A DNA stretch of 64,000 bases from Mixta tenebrionis (GTDB taxonomy: Bacteria > Pseudomonadota > Gammaproteobacteria > Enterobacterales > Enterobacteriaceae), in assembly GCF_006517625.1 (NCBI RefSeq), contig NZ_VHQI01000004.1, positions 142,771-206,770 on the forward strand, in the 5' to 3' direction. Position 1 is the first letter of the stretch, and every line of letters starts with the position of its first letter. Under the pieces are notes generated by a model that was given only the letters and a program-made list of their open reading frames with translations, made no database searches and had not been told where the DNA came from. Of this stretch, positions 1 to 9,447 are shown piece after piece. Made by a program: the position numbers and the translations under genes.

Positions 1-2262
1 TTTTTCGTCTTTTTCGCCAACGTTTCGCTGATGTCGTTAATGTTGGCGTTTCATCTGATCGAGCTGCACACCACCAATCCCCGCTTTATGGTTGCCGCCC
101 CCTGGCTGCCGTTTCTGCTGGTACTGATCCCCAGCCATATTATGACGATGGTGATGTACGCTTTCCGCGAAGAAAAAAAGCATATCCGTGCCAGCGAAGT
201 GGAAAAGCAGCGCTTAATGGAACGTATTACGCTGGCTAACGAGGCGGGCGGCATCGGCGTCTGGGAGTGGGACGTCACGCGTAACCAGATGAACTGGGAT
301 AAGCGCATGTTCGCCATCTATGAGCTGGACGCCAGCGACCGTCCCACTTATGAATTCTGGCTGAGCCGCCTCTATCCTGAGGATCGCGAACTGGCGAAAG
401 AGGCGGTACGCCGCGCTCTGGAAGAACATCAGCCCTTTATTCTGGAATGCCGTATCGTCACCCGTCTCGGCATCCGCTATATCCGTTCGCAGGCGAATAT
501 CGTGTTCAGCCCAGACGGCAGCGCGGCGCGCATGCTGGGCATTAATCAGGATGTAACGGAGCTGCGCCAGCTTAACGAGGCGCTTTACCAGGAAAAAGAG
601 CGGATGCTGATTACGCTGGACGCTATCGGCGAGGCGGTGATCAGCGTAGATGAAGAGCTGCGCGTAAACTTTATGAATCCGGTCGCCGAGCAGATGAGCG
701 GCTGGACGCAGGAGCAGGCGGAAGGCAAGCCGATTAGCGCGATTCTGCGCATCACCCACGGCGCTTACGGCGCAGAGATGGAGAATATTCTACGCTGCAG
801 CCTGCCCAACGCCGCGCCCGTGACCGACCCTGACCGCGATCTGATCCTGCATAACGTCTCAGGCGAGCAGTTCGCTATTCACTACAGCATGACGCCGCTA
901 AAAACGCTGGAAGGAAAAAATATCGGCAGCGTGCTGGTCATTCAGGACGTCAGCGAGTCGCGGGAAATCCTGAGGCGGCTGCACTACAGCGCCTCTCACG
1001 ATACGCTGACCCGGCTGCCGAACCGGGCCAGCTTTGAACATCAGCTCAAGCGGCTGCTGCTTTCGGCGGCGGAAAAGCAGCAGCACGTACTGGCGTTTAT
1101 CGATCTCGATCGCTTTAAGGCGGTTAACGACAGCGCCGGCCACGCGGCGGGCGACGCCCTGCTGCGCGAGCTGGCGGAGCTGATGGGCCGTCAGCTGCGC
1201 GGCAGTGATTTTCTGGCGCGCCTCGGCGGCGATGAGTTTGGCCTGCTGTTGCCCGACAGCAGTTTGCCGGATGCGCAACAGGCGGTACAGCGCATCGTTA
1301 ACGCCGTCAACGACTACCGCTTTCTCTGGGAAGGCAAGCTGCATCGCATCGGCGCCAGCGCCGGCCTGACCGCGATTAACGCGTACAACTGCCAGAGCAG
1401 CGAGGTGCTGGCGCAGGCCGATCTCGCCTGTTACAACGCCAAACACAACGGCCGCGGCCAGCTCTCGGTATATGAAACGCGTCTGCAGCGCGAACAGCAG
1501 CTGGCGCTGACGCATGCGGATATCGTCAGGCTGATCGCCCAGCCAGTACGCTGGCAGGCCTGGGCGGTATCCGCGCCGCATAAGCCGCAGTCGGCAAACT
1601 TCCATCTGCTGCAGGCGCGCATTCTGGATGCGCAGGATCATGAGGTGGATGTCGAGGCGTTTCGCGCCGGCCTGACGCAGGCGGCGCAGCGTCAGCAGCT
1701 GGACGAGGCGCTGCTGGACAGCTTTTTTAACCACTACGCGGCGGGCGTGGCCCGTAAAGCGCTGAACGTGGTGCTGCCGCTGGCCGCAGAGAGCCTGCTG
1801 GCGCCGCGGCTGGATCGGCTGCTCGAACGATTACATGGCGGCCCGCTGCACGGCGATCTGCTGATTATCAGCCTGGAAACCTCCATGTTGCTGAGTCACG
1901 CAGAGGAGCTGCTGCCGGCGCTGCAGCGTCTGCGCCAGCAGGGCTGCCGTATTCTGCTGCGTCATTTTGGCCGCAATCTGGACGCTTTCGATCGTTTGCC
2001 GCAGGAGGCGATCGATTTCCTGCAAATGGCGCCCGATCTGATCGCCAACGTCCACTGCAATCTGATGGATGAGATGCTGCTTTCTATTATCCACGGTCAG
2101 GCGCAGCGGCTACGCATCGCTACCGTCGCCGGACCGGTAGATTTGCCGGCGGCGTTATCCACGCTGGGCAGCATCGGCGTGGATGCGGTGTGGGGAGCGG
2201 CAGTTAACGGCGGCGAGCCGCTGAACGCTCTGCTGGAGAACAGCTTCTTCGCCATCAAATAG
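1..2262 (+). CDS. dgcE: Diguanylate cyclase DgcE (YegE), 5'-truncated by window edge
   Basis: Synthesises the second messenger c-di-GMP at the inner membrane. The reading frame is open from base 1, so the true start lies upstream; 753 codons remain of a protein of about 1100. The visible part begins in the last hydrophobic helices of the N-terminal MASE1-type sensor, then has PAS/PAC sensor repeats (roughly bases 200-960), a GGDEF domain with intact GGDEF at bases 1225-1239, and a C-terminal EAL-like domain without the EAL motif. An RxxD inhibitory site (RGSD) sits five residues before GGDEF, so product inhibition is expected. The architecture matches E. coli DgcE: active cyclase, degenerate EAL. 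yegD follows after about 100 bases. Confidence 0.93.
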   Translation, partial: FFVFFANVSLMSLMLAFHLIELHTTNPRFMVAAPWLPFLLVLIPSHIMTMVMYAFREEKKHIRASEVEKQRLMERITLANEAGGIGVWEWDVTRNQMNWDKRMFAIYELDASDRPTYEFWLSRLYPEDRELAKEAVRRALEEHQPFILECRIVTRLGIRYIRSQANIVFSPDGSAARMLGINQDVTELRQLNEALYQEKERMLITLDAIGEAVISVDEELRVNFMNPVAEQMSGWTQEQAEGKPISAILRITHGAYGAEMENILRCSLPNAAPVTDPDRDLILHNVSGEQFAIHYSMTPLKTLEGKNIGSVLVIQDVSESREILRRLHYSASHDTLTRLPNRASFEHQLKRLLLSAAEKQQHVLAFIDLDRFKAVNDSAGHAAGDALLRELAELMGRQLRGSDFLARLGGDEFGLLLPDSSLPDAQQAVQRIVNAVNDYRFLWEGKLHRIGASAGLTAINAYNCQSSEVLAQADLACYNAKHNGRGQLSVYETRLQREQQLALTHADIVRLIAQPVRWQAWAVSAPHKPQSANFHLLQARILDAQDHEVDVEAFRAGLTQAAQRQQLDEALLDSFFNHYAAGVARKALNVVLPLAAESLLAPRLDRLLERLHGGPLHGDLLIISLETSMLLSHAEELLPALQRLRQQGCRILLRHFGRNLDAFDRLPQEAIDFLQMAPDLIANVHCNLMDEMLLSIIHGQAQRLRIATVAGPVDLPAALSTLGSIGVDAVWGAAVNGGEPLNALLENSFFAIK

Positions 2263-2332
2263 CCGCGCACGCTATCCGCTCCGCTGAAGGACGCGAAACA
2301 TTTGCCACTCACGGGCGGCTCCGGTAAAGTCA

Positions 2333-2352
2333 CCCCCTTTTTTCAGGGGGAG
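2333..2352 (+). promoter_or_regulatory. Hairpin overlapping the yegD ribosome binding site
   Basis: CCCCCT (2333-2338) and AGGGGG (2345-2350) form a perfect 6-bp stem around a TTTTTC loop. The 3' arm is the Shine-Dalgarno sequence (AGGGGGAG) eight bases before the yegD GTG. If it folds in the mRNA it would hide the ribosome binding site. The fold is read from the sequence; a regulatory role is inference. Confidence 0.5.
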
Positions 2353-2359
2353 AAATTCT

Positions 2360-3712
2360 GTGTTTATCGGTTTCGATTACGGAACGGCTAACTGTTCCGT
2401 AGCCGTGGTGGAACAGGGCGCGCCGCGGCTGCTTAAACTGGAAAAGGATTCCCCTTATCTGCCCTCGATGCTGTGCGGCCCGACGCGTGAAGCGATCAGC
2501 GAGTGGCTGTTTCGTCATCACCAGGTGCCGACGCCAGAGGCGGAAAACCAGGCGCTGCTGCGGCGCGCCATCACCTTCAATCGCGAAGAAGATATTGAGG
2601 TCACGCCCGGCAGCGTGCGTTTCGGCCTCGACGCGCTGGCGCAGTATATGACCGATCCTGAAGAGGTGTGGTTTGTTAAGTCGCCGAAATCTTTCCTCGG
2701 CGCCAGCGGCCTCAAGCCGCAGCAGCTCGCCCTGTTTGAAGACCTGGTGTGCGCCATGATGCTGCATATCCGCCAGACGGCCGAACGGCAGCTGGAGCAC
2801 TCCATCGACCAGGCAGTGATCGGACGTCCGGTTAACTTTCAGGGGCTGGGCGGCGAAGAGGCCAACCGTCAGGCGCAGGGCATTCTCGCCCGTGCCGCCA
2901 GCCGCGCCGGTTTCCGCGAGGTAGTGTTTCAGTTCGAACCGGTCGCCGCGGGCCTCGATTTCGAAGCGACGCTGAGCGAGGAAAAGCGGGTGCTGGTGGT
3001 CGATATCGGCGGCGGGACTACCGACTGCAGTATGCTGCTGATGGGGCCGCGCTGGCACCACAGCGCCGATCGCGCCAGCAGCCTGCTGGGCCACAGCGGC
3101 TGCCGCGTCGGCGGCAACGATCTTGATATCGCGCTGGCCTATAAAGAGCTGATGCCGCTGCTCGGCCTCGGCGGCGAGACGCAAAAGGGCATCGCCCTGC
3201 CCGCGCTGCCGTGGTGGAACGCGGTGGCGATTAACGACGTACCGGCGCAAAGCGAATTTTACTCCAGCGCCTGCCGCAAACTGCTGCAGGATCTGTTACG
3301 CGACGCGCGCCAGCCGGAAAAAGTGCAGCGCCTGCTGAAAGTATGGCAACAGCGCCTCAGCTACCGTCTGGTGCGTGCGGCGGAAGAGAGCAAAATCGCC
3401 CTCTCCGACCGTATGGAAGCGGAAGCGGCGCTGGCGTTTATCGAGGCGGGGCTGGCAAAAGAAGTCGACCGCGCCGGGCTGGAGTCGGCGATTGCCGCGC
3501 CGCTGGATCGCATTCAGGAACAGGTTGCGCTGGCGCTGGCAACCAGCGGCACCACGCCGGATGTGATCTATCTGACCGGCGGCAGCGCGCGATCGCCGCT
3601 GCTGCGTCAGGCGCTGCAGCGCCAGCTGCCGAATATTGCGCTGGCCTCCGGCGATGATTTCGGTTCGGTTACCGCCGGGCTGGCGCGCTGGGCGCAGCTG
3701 GTTTTCGCCTGA
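2360..3712 (+). CDS. yegD: Hsp70-family protein YegD
   Basis: Cytoplasmic DnaK-like ATPase of 450 residues, the same length as E. coli YegD. It has the actin/Hsp70 nucleotide fold: an N-terminal phosphate-1 loop (FIGFDYGTANCSVA), a phosphate-2 loop (DIGGGTTDCS, about residues 215-224) and a C-terminal adenosine motif (LTGGSARSPLL). It lacks the substrate-binding domain of canonical DnaK, as is usual for this family, whose client is unknown. The start is GTG at 2360, eight bases after a strong SD that lies in a hairpin. It is the next gene after dgcE on the same strand; no operon link is evident. Confidence 0.9.
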   Translation: MFIGFDYGTANCSVAVVEQGAPRLLKLEKDSPYLPSMLCGPTREAISEWLFRHHQVPTPEAENQALLRRAITFNREEDIEVTPGSVRFGLDALAQYMTDPEEVWFVKSPKSFLGASGLKPQQLALFEDLVCAMMLHIRQTAERQLEHSIDQAVIGRPVNFQGLGGEEANRQAQGILARAASRAGFREVVFQFEPVAAGLDFEATLSEEKRVLVVDIGGGTTDCSMLLMGPRWHHSADRASSLLGHSGCRVGGNDLDIALAYKELMPLLGLGGETQKGIALPALPWWNAVAINDVPAQSEFYSSACRKLLQDLLRDARQPEKVQRLLKVWQQRLSYRLVRAAEESKIALSDRMEAEAALAFIEAGLAKEVDRAGLESAIAAPLDRIQEQVALALATSGTTPDVIYLTGGSARSPLLRQALQRQLPNIALASGDDFGSVTAGLARWAQLVFA

Positions 3713-3805
3713 TTCTGCAAGCGTTCAGGCGTTAACAAAAGCGCCAGGGCCAATAACGTTACGGGCGCCGCAGGATGTCCGCACCCGGCGTGACACGGCT
3801 GCGAC

Positions 3806-4768
3806 TTAATAGCTGCTGGCCTGCGTCAGTTTCTCAATTTCATCCAGGTTCAGACGCAGCGTGGCGGCTTTGACCAGCTCATCCACCTGCTGCAGCGAAG
3901 TAGCGCTGACAATCGGCGCGGTGATGCCAGGACGGGCGATCTGCCACGCCAGCGCCACCTGCGCCGGCGAAACGTTACGCGCCTGCGCCACCTCGTCCAG
4001 CGCCTGCAAAATTCGCAGCCCGCGATCGTTGAGGTATTTCTCTACCACGCCCTGCCCGCGCTGGCTTTTGCTGGCGTCTTCCGGGCGACGGTATTTGCCG
4101 CTGAGAAAGCCGCTGGCCAGCGAGTAGTAGTTGATCACGCCGAGGCCGTTTTCTTTTGCTACCTGCTCCAGCCCACTCTCATACTCTTTACGATCGTAGA
4201 GGTTATATTCCGGCTGCAGGGTTTCGTAACGCGCCAGACCGTTTTGTTCGCTCACCTGCAGCGCTTCGCTCAGGCGGGCCGCTGAATAGTTGGATGCGCC
4301 GATAGCGCGCACCTTGCCCTCTTTGATTAAATCGTCAAAGGCTTTCAGCGTCTCTTCCAGCGGCGTTTTATCATCATCGCGGTGCGCCTGATAAAGATCG
4401 ATATAGTCGGTCTGCAGGCGACGCAGCGAATCCTCTACCGCCTGACGGATATATTTGCCTGCCAGGCCGGTTTTCTCCGGCGACAGCTCCATACCTACCT
4501 TGGTCGCCAGGATGATGCTGTCGCGCCTGCCGGTTTTTTTCAGCCAGCTGCCGATAATGGTTTCCGATTCACCGCCCTCGTTGCCCGGCGCCCAGCGGGA
4601 ATAAACATCAGCGGTATCGATGAACCAGAGCCCTTTTTCCACCAGCGCATCCAGCAGCGAAAAAGAGGTATCCCGATCGACAGTCCAGCCAAACACGTTG
4701 CCGCCGAAGGTTAGCGCAGGTACTTCAATGCCGCTGCGCCCCAGCTGACGGGTTTCAATCTGACTCAT
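3806..4768 (-). CDS. Aldo/keto reductase
   Basis: NADPH-dependent oxidoreductase of about 320 residues with a TIM-barrel AKR fold. Conserved features are the N-terminal GRSGIEVPALTFGG segment, the tetrad region around IDTADVYSRW (Asp and Tyr), the catalytic Lys in ATKVG, His in YQAHRDD, and the C-terminal cofactor segment PIVSATSLQQVDEL. The physiological substrate cannot be told from sequence. Two adjacent ATGs exist (4771, 4768); the second has the better spacing (7 nt) from AGGAG and was chosen. The gene is a single transcription unit between yegD and mdtA, divergent from mdtA. Confidence 0.88.
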   Translation of the reverse strand: MSQIETRQLGRSGIEVPALTFGGNVFGWTVDRDTSFSLLDALVEKGLWFIDTADVYSRWAPGNEGGESETIIGSWLKKTGRRDSIILATKVGMELSPEKTGLAGKYIRQAVEDSLRRLQTDYIDLYQAHRDDDKTPLEETLKAFDDLIKEGKVRAIGASNYSAARLSEALQVSEQNGLARYETLQPEYNLYDRKEYESGLEQVAKENGLGVINYYSLASGFLSGKYRRPEDASKSQRGQGVVEKYLNDRGLRILQALDEVAQARNVSPAQVALAWQIARPGITAPIVSATSLQQVDELVKAATLRLNLDEIEKLTQASSY

Positions 4769-4950
4769 CATTGTTCTCCTGAATTAATCTGTTGCCAACC
4801 TGTTGATGAGCGTAGCAAACAACCACGCCTCTGCCCTGGCTATTTATGGCATCGCTAATGCGAAAAATGAAAAAGCCGCCGGTAGATTTGTCTCATACGG
4901 CGAGATCGCAGATACTTACGTCAGCCTTACCGCACCCTTACAGTTATTCT

Positions 4951-4972
4951 TAATTCCTCCATTTTTTTAGCT
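4951..4972 (+). promoter_or_regulatory. Possible BaeR box upstream of mdtA
   Basis: TTCCTCCAT followed by a T-rich stretch and AGC loosely resembles the published BaeR recognition sequence (TTTTTCTCCATDATTGGC), most clearly in its CTCCAT core. It lies about 95 bases before the chosen mdtA start. The downstream half matches poorly, so this is only a candidate. Confidence 0.28.
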
Positions 4973-5065
4973 TATTTGATAATTACACTGGCTACCTTTG
5001 CGGGAAGCGGTTGCGCTAACCCGCCTGGAACCTTTGATTACACTGCCGGAGAGCAAAAAACCGCA

Positions 5066-6328
5066 ATGAATGCCTCACGCCGTATCCCGAAAAAAATGCT
5101 GTTACTTATCCTTGTTGCGCTGGGCGCCGTCGCCGCTTATTTCCTGTGGCCGCACGGCGCAGGCAGCGGTACGGAAGGCGCGGGCGGCAAGCCGGCGCAG
5201 CAGCAGCGCGGCAAAGGCGGACGGCGCAATATGCCGCTGGCGCCGGTACAGGCGGCCAGCGCGCAGACGCAAAGCGTGCCGCAATACTTTTCCGGCCTCG
5301 GCACCGTAACCGCCGCTAATACGGTCACGGTACGCAGCCGCGTCGACGGCGAGCTGATGGCGCTACACTTTAAAGAAGGCGAACAGGTCAAAGCGGGCCA
5401 GCTGCTGGCTGAGATCGATCCGCGTCCCTATCAGGTAGCGCTAAGCCAGGCGCAGGGCCAGTTAGCGCGCGATCGCGCCACCCTGGCCAACGCGCGACGT
5501 GACCTGGCGCGCTATGAAAAACTGGCGAAAACCCACCTGGTTTCACAGCAGGAGCTGGATACCCAGCGCTCAGCGGTTAGCGAAACGCTGGGCACGATCA
5601 AGGCTGACGAAGCCAGCGTCGCCAGCGCCGAGCTGAACCTCAGCTACAGCCGCATTACCGCCCCTATTGACGGGCGCGCCGGCCTGAAACAGGTAGACGT
5701 CGGCAACTATATCTCCAGCGGCGATGCCAGCGGTCTGGTGGTACTGACGCAAACTCACCCTATCGACGTCTTGTTCACCCTGCCGGAAAATACCATTCAG
5801 GCGATTTTACAGGCGCAGAAAGCGGGCCAGCCGCTGCTGGTCGAGGCCTGGGATCGCAGCAACAGCGAGCTGCTGACCAGCGGCACGCTGCTGAGCCTGG
5901 ATAACCAGATTGATACCACCACCGGCACCATTAAGCTTAAAGCGCGCTTCAGCAATGAAGACGATCGCCTGTTCCCTAATCAGTTCGTTAATGCGCGCCT
6001 GAAGGTCAATACTCTGCACGATGCAGTGGTAATCCCCGCCGCCGCGCTACAGATGGGCAGCGAAGGCAATTTTGTCTGGGTAGTGAACAGCGATAATAAA
6101 GTCAGCAAGAAAAGCGTCACGCCCGGCCTGCAGGACAGCCAGAAAGTCGTCATCAGCGCCGGTCTGAGCGCGGGCGAGCGTGTGGTTACCGACGGGCTGG
6201 ATCGCCTGACGGAAGGCGCAACGGTTGAAGTGGTAGCCCCGCAGTCCACCGCCGCAGAGGAAAAAACGCCCGCGCCGGCGCAGGATGCACGCACGCGTGG
6301 CGATCGCGCGAAAGGAGATCGCGCCTGA
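5066..6328 (+). CDS. mdtA: MdtA, periplasmic adaptor of MdtABC RND efflux pump
   Basis: Membrane-fusion protein linking the MdtB/MdtC inner-membrane transporter to an outer-membrane channel such as TolC. 420 residues: an N-terminal anchor/signal helix ([18 protein letters not shown]), a Gly/Gln-rich linker, a biotinyl-lipoyl half motif ([19 protein letters not shown]), an alpha-hairpin (about 115-185) and beta-barrel domains. The frame is open back to 4976, but ATG 5066 has a GGAGAG SD and gives the family's normal N-terminus (E. coli MdtA is 415 aa). The C-terminal tail is Ala/Pro/Arg rich and variable. Its TGA shares one base with the mdtB ATG, so the genes are translationally coupled in an mdtABCD-baeSR operon. 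Confidence 0.95.
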   Translation: MNASRRIPKKMLLLILVALGAVAAYFLWPHGAGSGTEGAGGKPAQQQRGKGGRRNMPLAPVQAASAQTQSVPQYFSGLGTVTAANTVTVRSRVDGELMALHFKEGEQVKAGQLLAEIDPRPYQVALSQAQGQLARDRATLANARRDLARYEKLAKTHLVSQQELDTQRSAVSETLGTIKADEASVASAELNLSYSRITAPIDGRAGLKQVDVGNYISSGDASGLVVLTQTHPIDVLFTLPENTIQAILQAQKAGQPLLVEAWDRSNSELLTSGTLLSLDNQIDTTTGTIKLKARFSNEDDRLFPNQFVNARLKVNTLHDAVVIPAAALQMGSEGNFVWVVNSDNKVSKKSVTPGLQDSQKVVISAGLSAGERVVTDGLDRLTEGATVEVVAPQSTAAEEKTPAPAQDARTRGDRAKGDRA

Positions 6329-9300
6329 TGCAGGTTTTGCCTCCTAACGCTACCGGCGGGCCATCCCGCCACTTCATCCTGCGTCCGGTCGCCACTACTC
6401 TGCTGATGGTGGCTATTCTGCTGGCAGGTATTCTCGGCTATCGCTTTTTACCGGTTTCCGCCCTGCCGGAAGTGGACTATCCCACGATTCAGGTAGTTAC
6501 GCTCTATCCCGGCGCCAGCCCCGACGTAGTTACCTCGGCAATTACCGCGCCGCTGGAGCGTCAGTTCGGCCAGATGTCCGGCCTGCAGCAGATGTCGTCG
6601 CAGAGTTCCGGCGGCGCTTCGGTGGTAACCTTACAGTTTCAGCTGACGCTGCCGCTTGACGTCGCCGAGCAGGAGGTGCAGGCGGCAATTAACTCAGCCA
6701 CTAACCTGCTGCCGAACGATCTGCCCAATCCGCCGGTCTACAGCAAGGTCAACCCCGCCGATCCGCCGATTATGACGCTGGCGGTAACCACCAGCAGTAT
6801 GCCGATGACCCAGGTGCAGGATATGGTGGAAACCCGTATCGCCCAGAAAATTTCGCAGGTCAGCGGCGTCGGCCTGGTAACGCTGTCCGGCGGGCAGCGC
6901 CCGGCGGTGCGGGTAAAAATGAATGCGCAGGCGCTCGCCTCGCTCGGTCTCGACAGCGAAACGGTACGTACCGCCATCGCCAGCGCCAACGTTAATTCGG
7001 CGAAGGGCAGCATGGACGGCCCGGAACGCTCGATTACGCTATCGGCAAACGATCAGATGCAGTCGGCGGAAGATTATCGCCAGCTGATTATTGCTTATCG
7101 TAACAACGCGCCGGTCCGGCTGGGCGATGTCGCCAGCGTGGAACAGGGCGCGGAAAACAGCTGGCTGGGCGCCTGGGCCAACCGCCAGCAGGCGATTGTG
7201 CTTAACGTACAGCGTCAGCCGGGCGCCAATATTATCGCCACCGCCGACAATATTCGCAGCCTGCTGCCGGAGCTGACCGCCTCGCTGCCGAAATCGGTTG
7301 AGGTTACCCTGCTCTCCGATCGCACCACCAATATTCGCGCCTCGGTGCACGATGTCCAGATGGAGCTGCTGCTGGCGCTGGCGCTGGTGGTGATGATTAT
7401 CTACCTGTTTTTACGCAACGTGCCCGCCACCATCATTCCGGCGGTGGCGGTGCCGCTCTCGCTGATCGGCACCTTTGCCGTACTCTACCTGCTTGGCTTC
7501 TCCATTAATAACCTGACGCTGATGGCGCTGACCATCGCTACCGGCTTCGTGGTGGATGACGCTATCGTGGTGATTGAAAATATCTCGCGCTATATCGAAC
7601 AGGGCGAGAAGCCGCTGGCGGCGACGCTGAAAGGCGCGGGCGAAATCGGCTTTACCATTATCTCGCTGACCTTTTCTCTGATTGCGGTGCTGATCCCGCT
7701 GCTGTTTATGGGCGATATCGTCGGGCGCTTGTTCCGCGAGTTCGCCGTGACGCTGGCGGTAGCGATATTGATCTCCGCCATTGTTTCGCTGACGCTGACG
7801 CCGATGATGTGCGCGCGCATGCTGAATGCGGAATCGCTGCGCAGGCAGAATCGCTTTTCCCGTGCCAGCGAAGCGATGTTTGAACGCATTATCGCCGTTT
7901 ACGGGCGCGGCCTGACGCGCGTGCTGCAACATCCGTGGATAACGCTGGGCGTGGCGCTGGCAACGCTGCTGCTGACGCTGTTGCTGTGGGTATTGATCCC
8001 CAAAGGTTTCTTCCCGCTGCAGGACAACGGCATTATTCAGGGCACCCTGCAGGCGCCGCAAAGCGTTTCCTATGCCAGCATGGCGCAGCGCACGCGCGAT
8101 GTGGCGACGATTATCGAACGCGATCCGGCGGTGCAGAGCGTAACCTCTTTTGTCGGCGTGGACGGCACCAACCCGGCGCTGAACAGCGCGCGCGTACAGA
8201 TCAACCTCAAGCCGCTGGATGAACGCGCCGATCGTATTCCGGCAGTGGTGGAGCGCCTGCAAAGTGCGGTTGCTCAGCTGCCCGGCGTCACGCTCTGGCT
8301 GCAGCCGGTGCAGGATCTGACCATCGATACCCAGCTGAGCCGCACCCAGTATCAGTTTACCCTGCAAACCAGCTCGCTGGAGGCGCTGAGCGAATGGGTG
8401 CCGCAGCTGGTGGCCCGTCTGCGTACCCTGCCCCAGCTGAAGGATGTCAGCAGCGACTGGCAGGATAAAGGGCTGGAAGCTTACGTGAACGTCGATCGCG
8501 ACAGCGCCAGCCGTCTCGGCATCAGCATGAGCGATATCGATAACGCGCTGTATAACGCTTTCGGCCAGCGTTTGATCTCCACTATCTATACCCAGGCCAA
8601 CCAGTATCGCGTGGTGCTGGAACAGGATACCCGCCAGACGCCAGGCCTTGCGGCGCTGAATGATATCCGTATCGCCACCAGCGACGGCGGCGCGGTGCCG
8701 CTCAGCACCCTGGCAAAGATTGAGCAGCGTCACGGGGCGCTGACGGTGAACCATCTCGATCAGTTCCCCTCAACGACCTTCTCGTTCAATCTGAGCGAAG
8801 GCTATTCGCTGGGCGAGGCGGTTGAGGCGATGGTCGCGGCGGAGAAAGATCTCGCCATGCCGTCAGATATTATGACCCGCTTTCAGGGCAGCACGCTGGC
8901 CTTCCAGGCGGCGCTGGGCAGCACGGTCTGGCTGATTGTCGCCGCTATCGTGGCGATGTATATCGTGCTGGGCGTGCTGTATGAAAGTTTTATTCACCCG
9001 ATTACCATCCTGTCGACGCTGCCTACCGCGGGCGTCGGCGCGCTGCTGGCGCTGATGCTCAGCGGGCACGAACTGGATGTGATCGCCATTATCGGCATCA
9101 TCCTGCTGATCGGCATTGTGAAGAAAAACGCTATCATGATGATCGACTTCGCCCTGGCCGCCGAACGCGAACAGGGTAAAACCCCCTACGAGGCGATCTA
9201 CCAGGCCTGCCTGCTGCGCTTCCGGCCGATTCTGATGACCACGCTGGCGGCGCTGCTGGGCGCGCTGCCGCTGATGCTGAGCACCGGCGTCGGCGCAGAA

Positions 9301-9447
9301 TTACGCCGCCCGCTCGGTATCGCTATGGTTGGCGGGCTAATCCTCAGTCAGGTACTGACGCTGTTTACCACCCCGGTGATTTACCTGCTGTTCGATCGCC
9401 TGGCGCACTATACCCGCCGTCGCCTGCACTCCGGGGAGGCCTCGTGA
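6328..9447 (+). CDS. mdtB: MdtB, RND multidrug transporter subunit
   Basis: Inner-membrane proton/drug antiporter subunit of 1039 residues (E. coli 1040). It has the RND layout: TM1, a large periplasmic loop, TM2-6, TM7, a second loop and TM8-12. The proton-relay aspartates are present in TM4 ([10 protein letters not shown]) and the TM10 lysine in [10 protein letters not shown]. MdtB works as a heteromultimer with MdtC (established for E. coli), exporting bile salts, novobiocin and similar compounds. It overlaps mdtA by one base and mdtC by four bases. Confidence 0.96.
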   Translation: MQVLPPNATGGPSRHFILRPVATTLLMVAILLAGILGYRFLPVSALPEVDYPTIQVVTLYPGASPDVVTSAITAPLERQFGQMSGLQQMSSQSSGGASVVTLQFQLTLPLDVAEQEVQAAINSATNLLPNDLPNPPVYSKVNPADPPIMTLAVTTSSMPMTQVQDMVETRIAQKISQVSGVGLVTLSGGQRPAVRVKMNAQALASLGLDSETVRTAIASANVNSAKGSMDGPERSITLSANDQMQSAEDYRQLIIAYRNNAPVRLGDVASVEQGAENSWLGAWANRQQAIVLNVQRQPGANIIATADNIRSLLPELTASLPKSVEVTLLSDRTTNIRASVHDVQMELLLALALVVMIIYLFLRNVPATIIPAVAVPLSLIGTFAVLYLLGFSINNLTLMALTIATGFVVDDAIVVIENISRYIEQGEKPLAATLKGAGEIGFTIISLTFSLIAVLIPLLFMGDIVGRLFREFAVTLAVAILISAIVSLTLTPMMCARMLNAESLRRQNRFSRASEAMFERIIAVYGRGLTRVLQHPWITLGVALATLLLTLLLWVLIPKGFFPLQDNGIIQGTLQAPQSVSYASMAQRTRDVATIIERDPAVQSVTSFVGVDGTNPALNSARVQINLKPLDERADRIPAVVERLQSAVAQLPGVTLWLQPVQDLTIDTQLSRTQYQFTLQTSSLEALSEWVPQLVARLRTLPQLKDVSSDWQDKGLEAYVNVDRDSASRLGISMSDIDNALYNAFGQRLISTIYTQANQYRVVLEQDTRQTPGLAALNDIRIATSDGGAVPLSTLAKIEQRHGALTVNHLDQFPSTTFSFNLSEGYSLGEAVEAMVAAEKDLAMPSDIMTRFQGSTLAFQAALGSTVWLIVAAIVAMYIVLGVLYESFIHPITILSTLPTAGVGALLALMLSGHELDVIAIIGIILLIGIVKKNAIMMIDFALAAEREQGKTPYEAIYQACLLRFRPILMTTLAALLGALPLMLSTGVGAELRRPLGIAMVGGLILSQVLTLFTTPVIYLLFDRLAHYTRRRLHSGEAS

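Noticed and set aside
4976-5065. Upstream extension of mdtA
   Set aside because: Open in frame from a TTG-type start but without SD or similarity; ATG 5066 gives the standard N-terminal anchor.
7411-8754. Long minus-strand open frame of 447 codons
   Set aside because: Lies entirely within mdtB; arises from GC-biased codons of an evident RND gene, with no SD and a low-complexity His/Gln/Arg composition.
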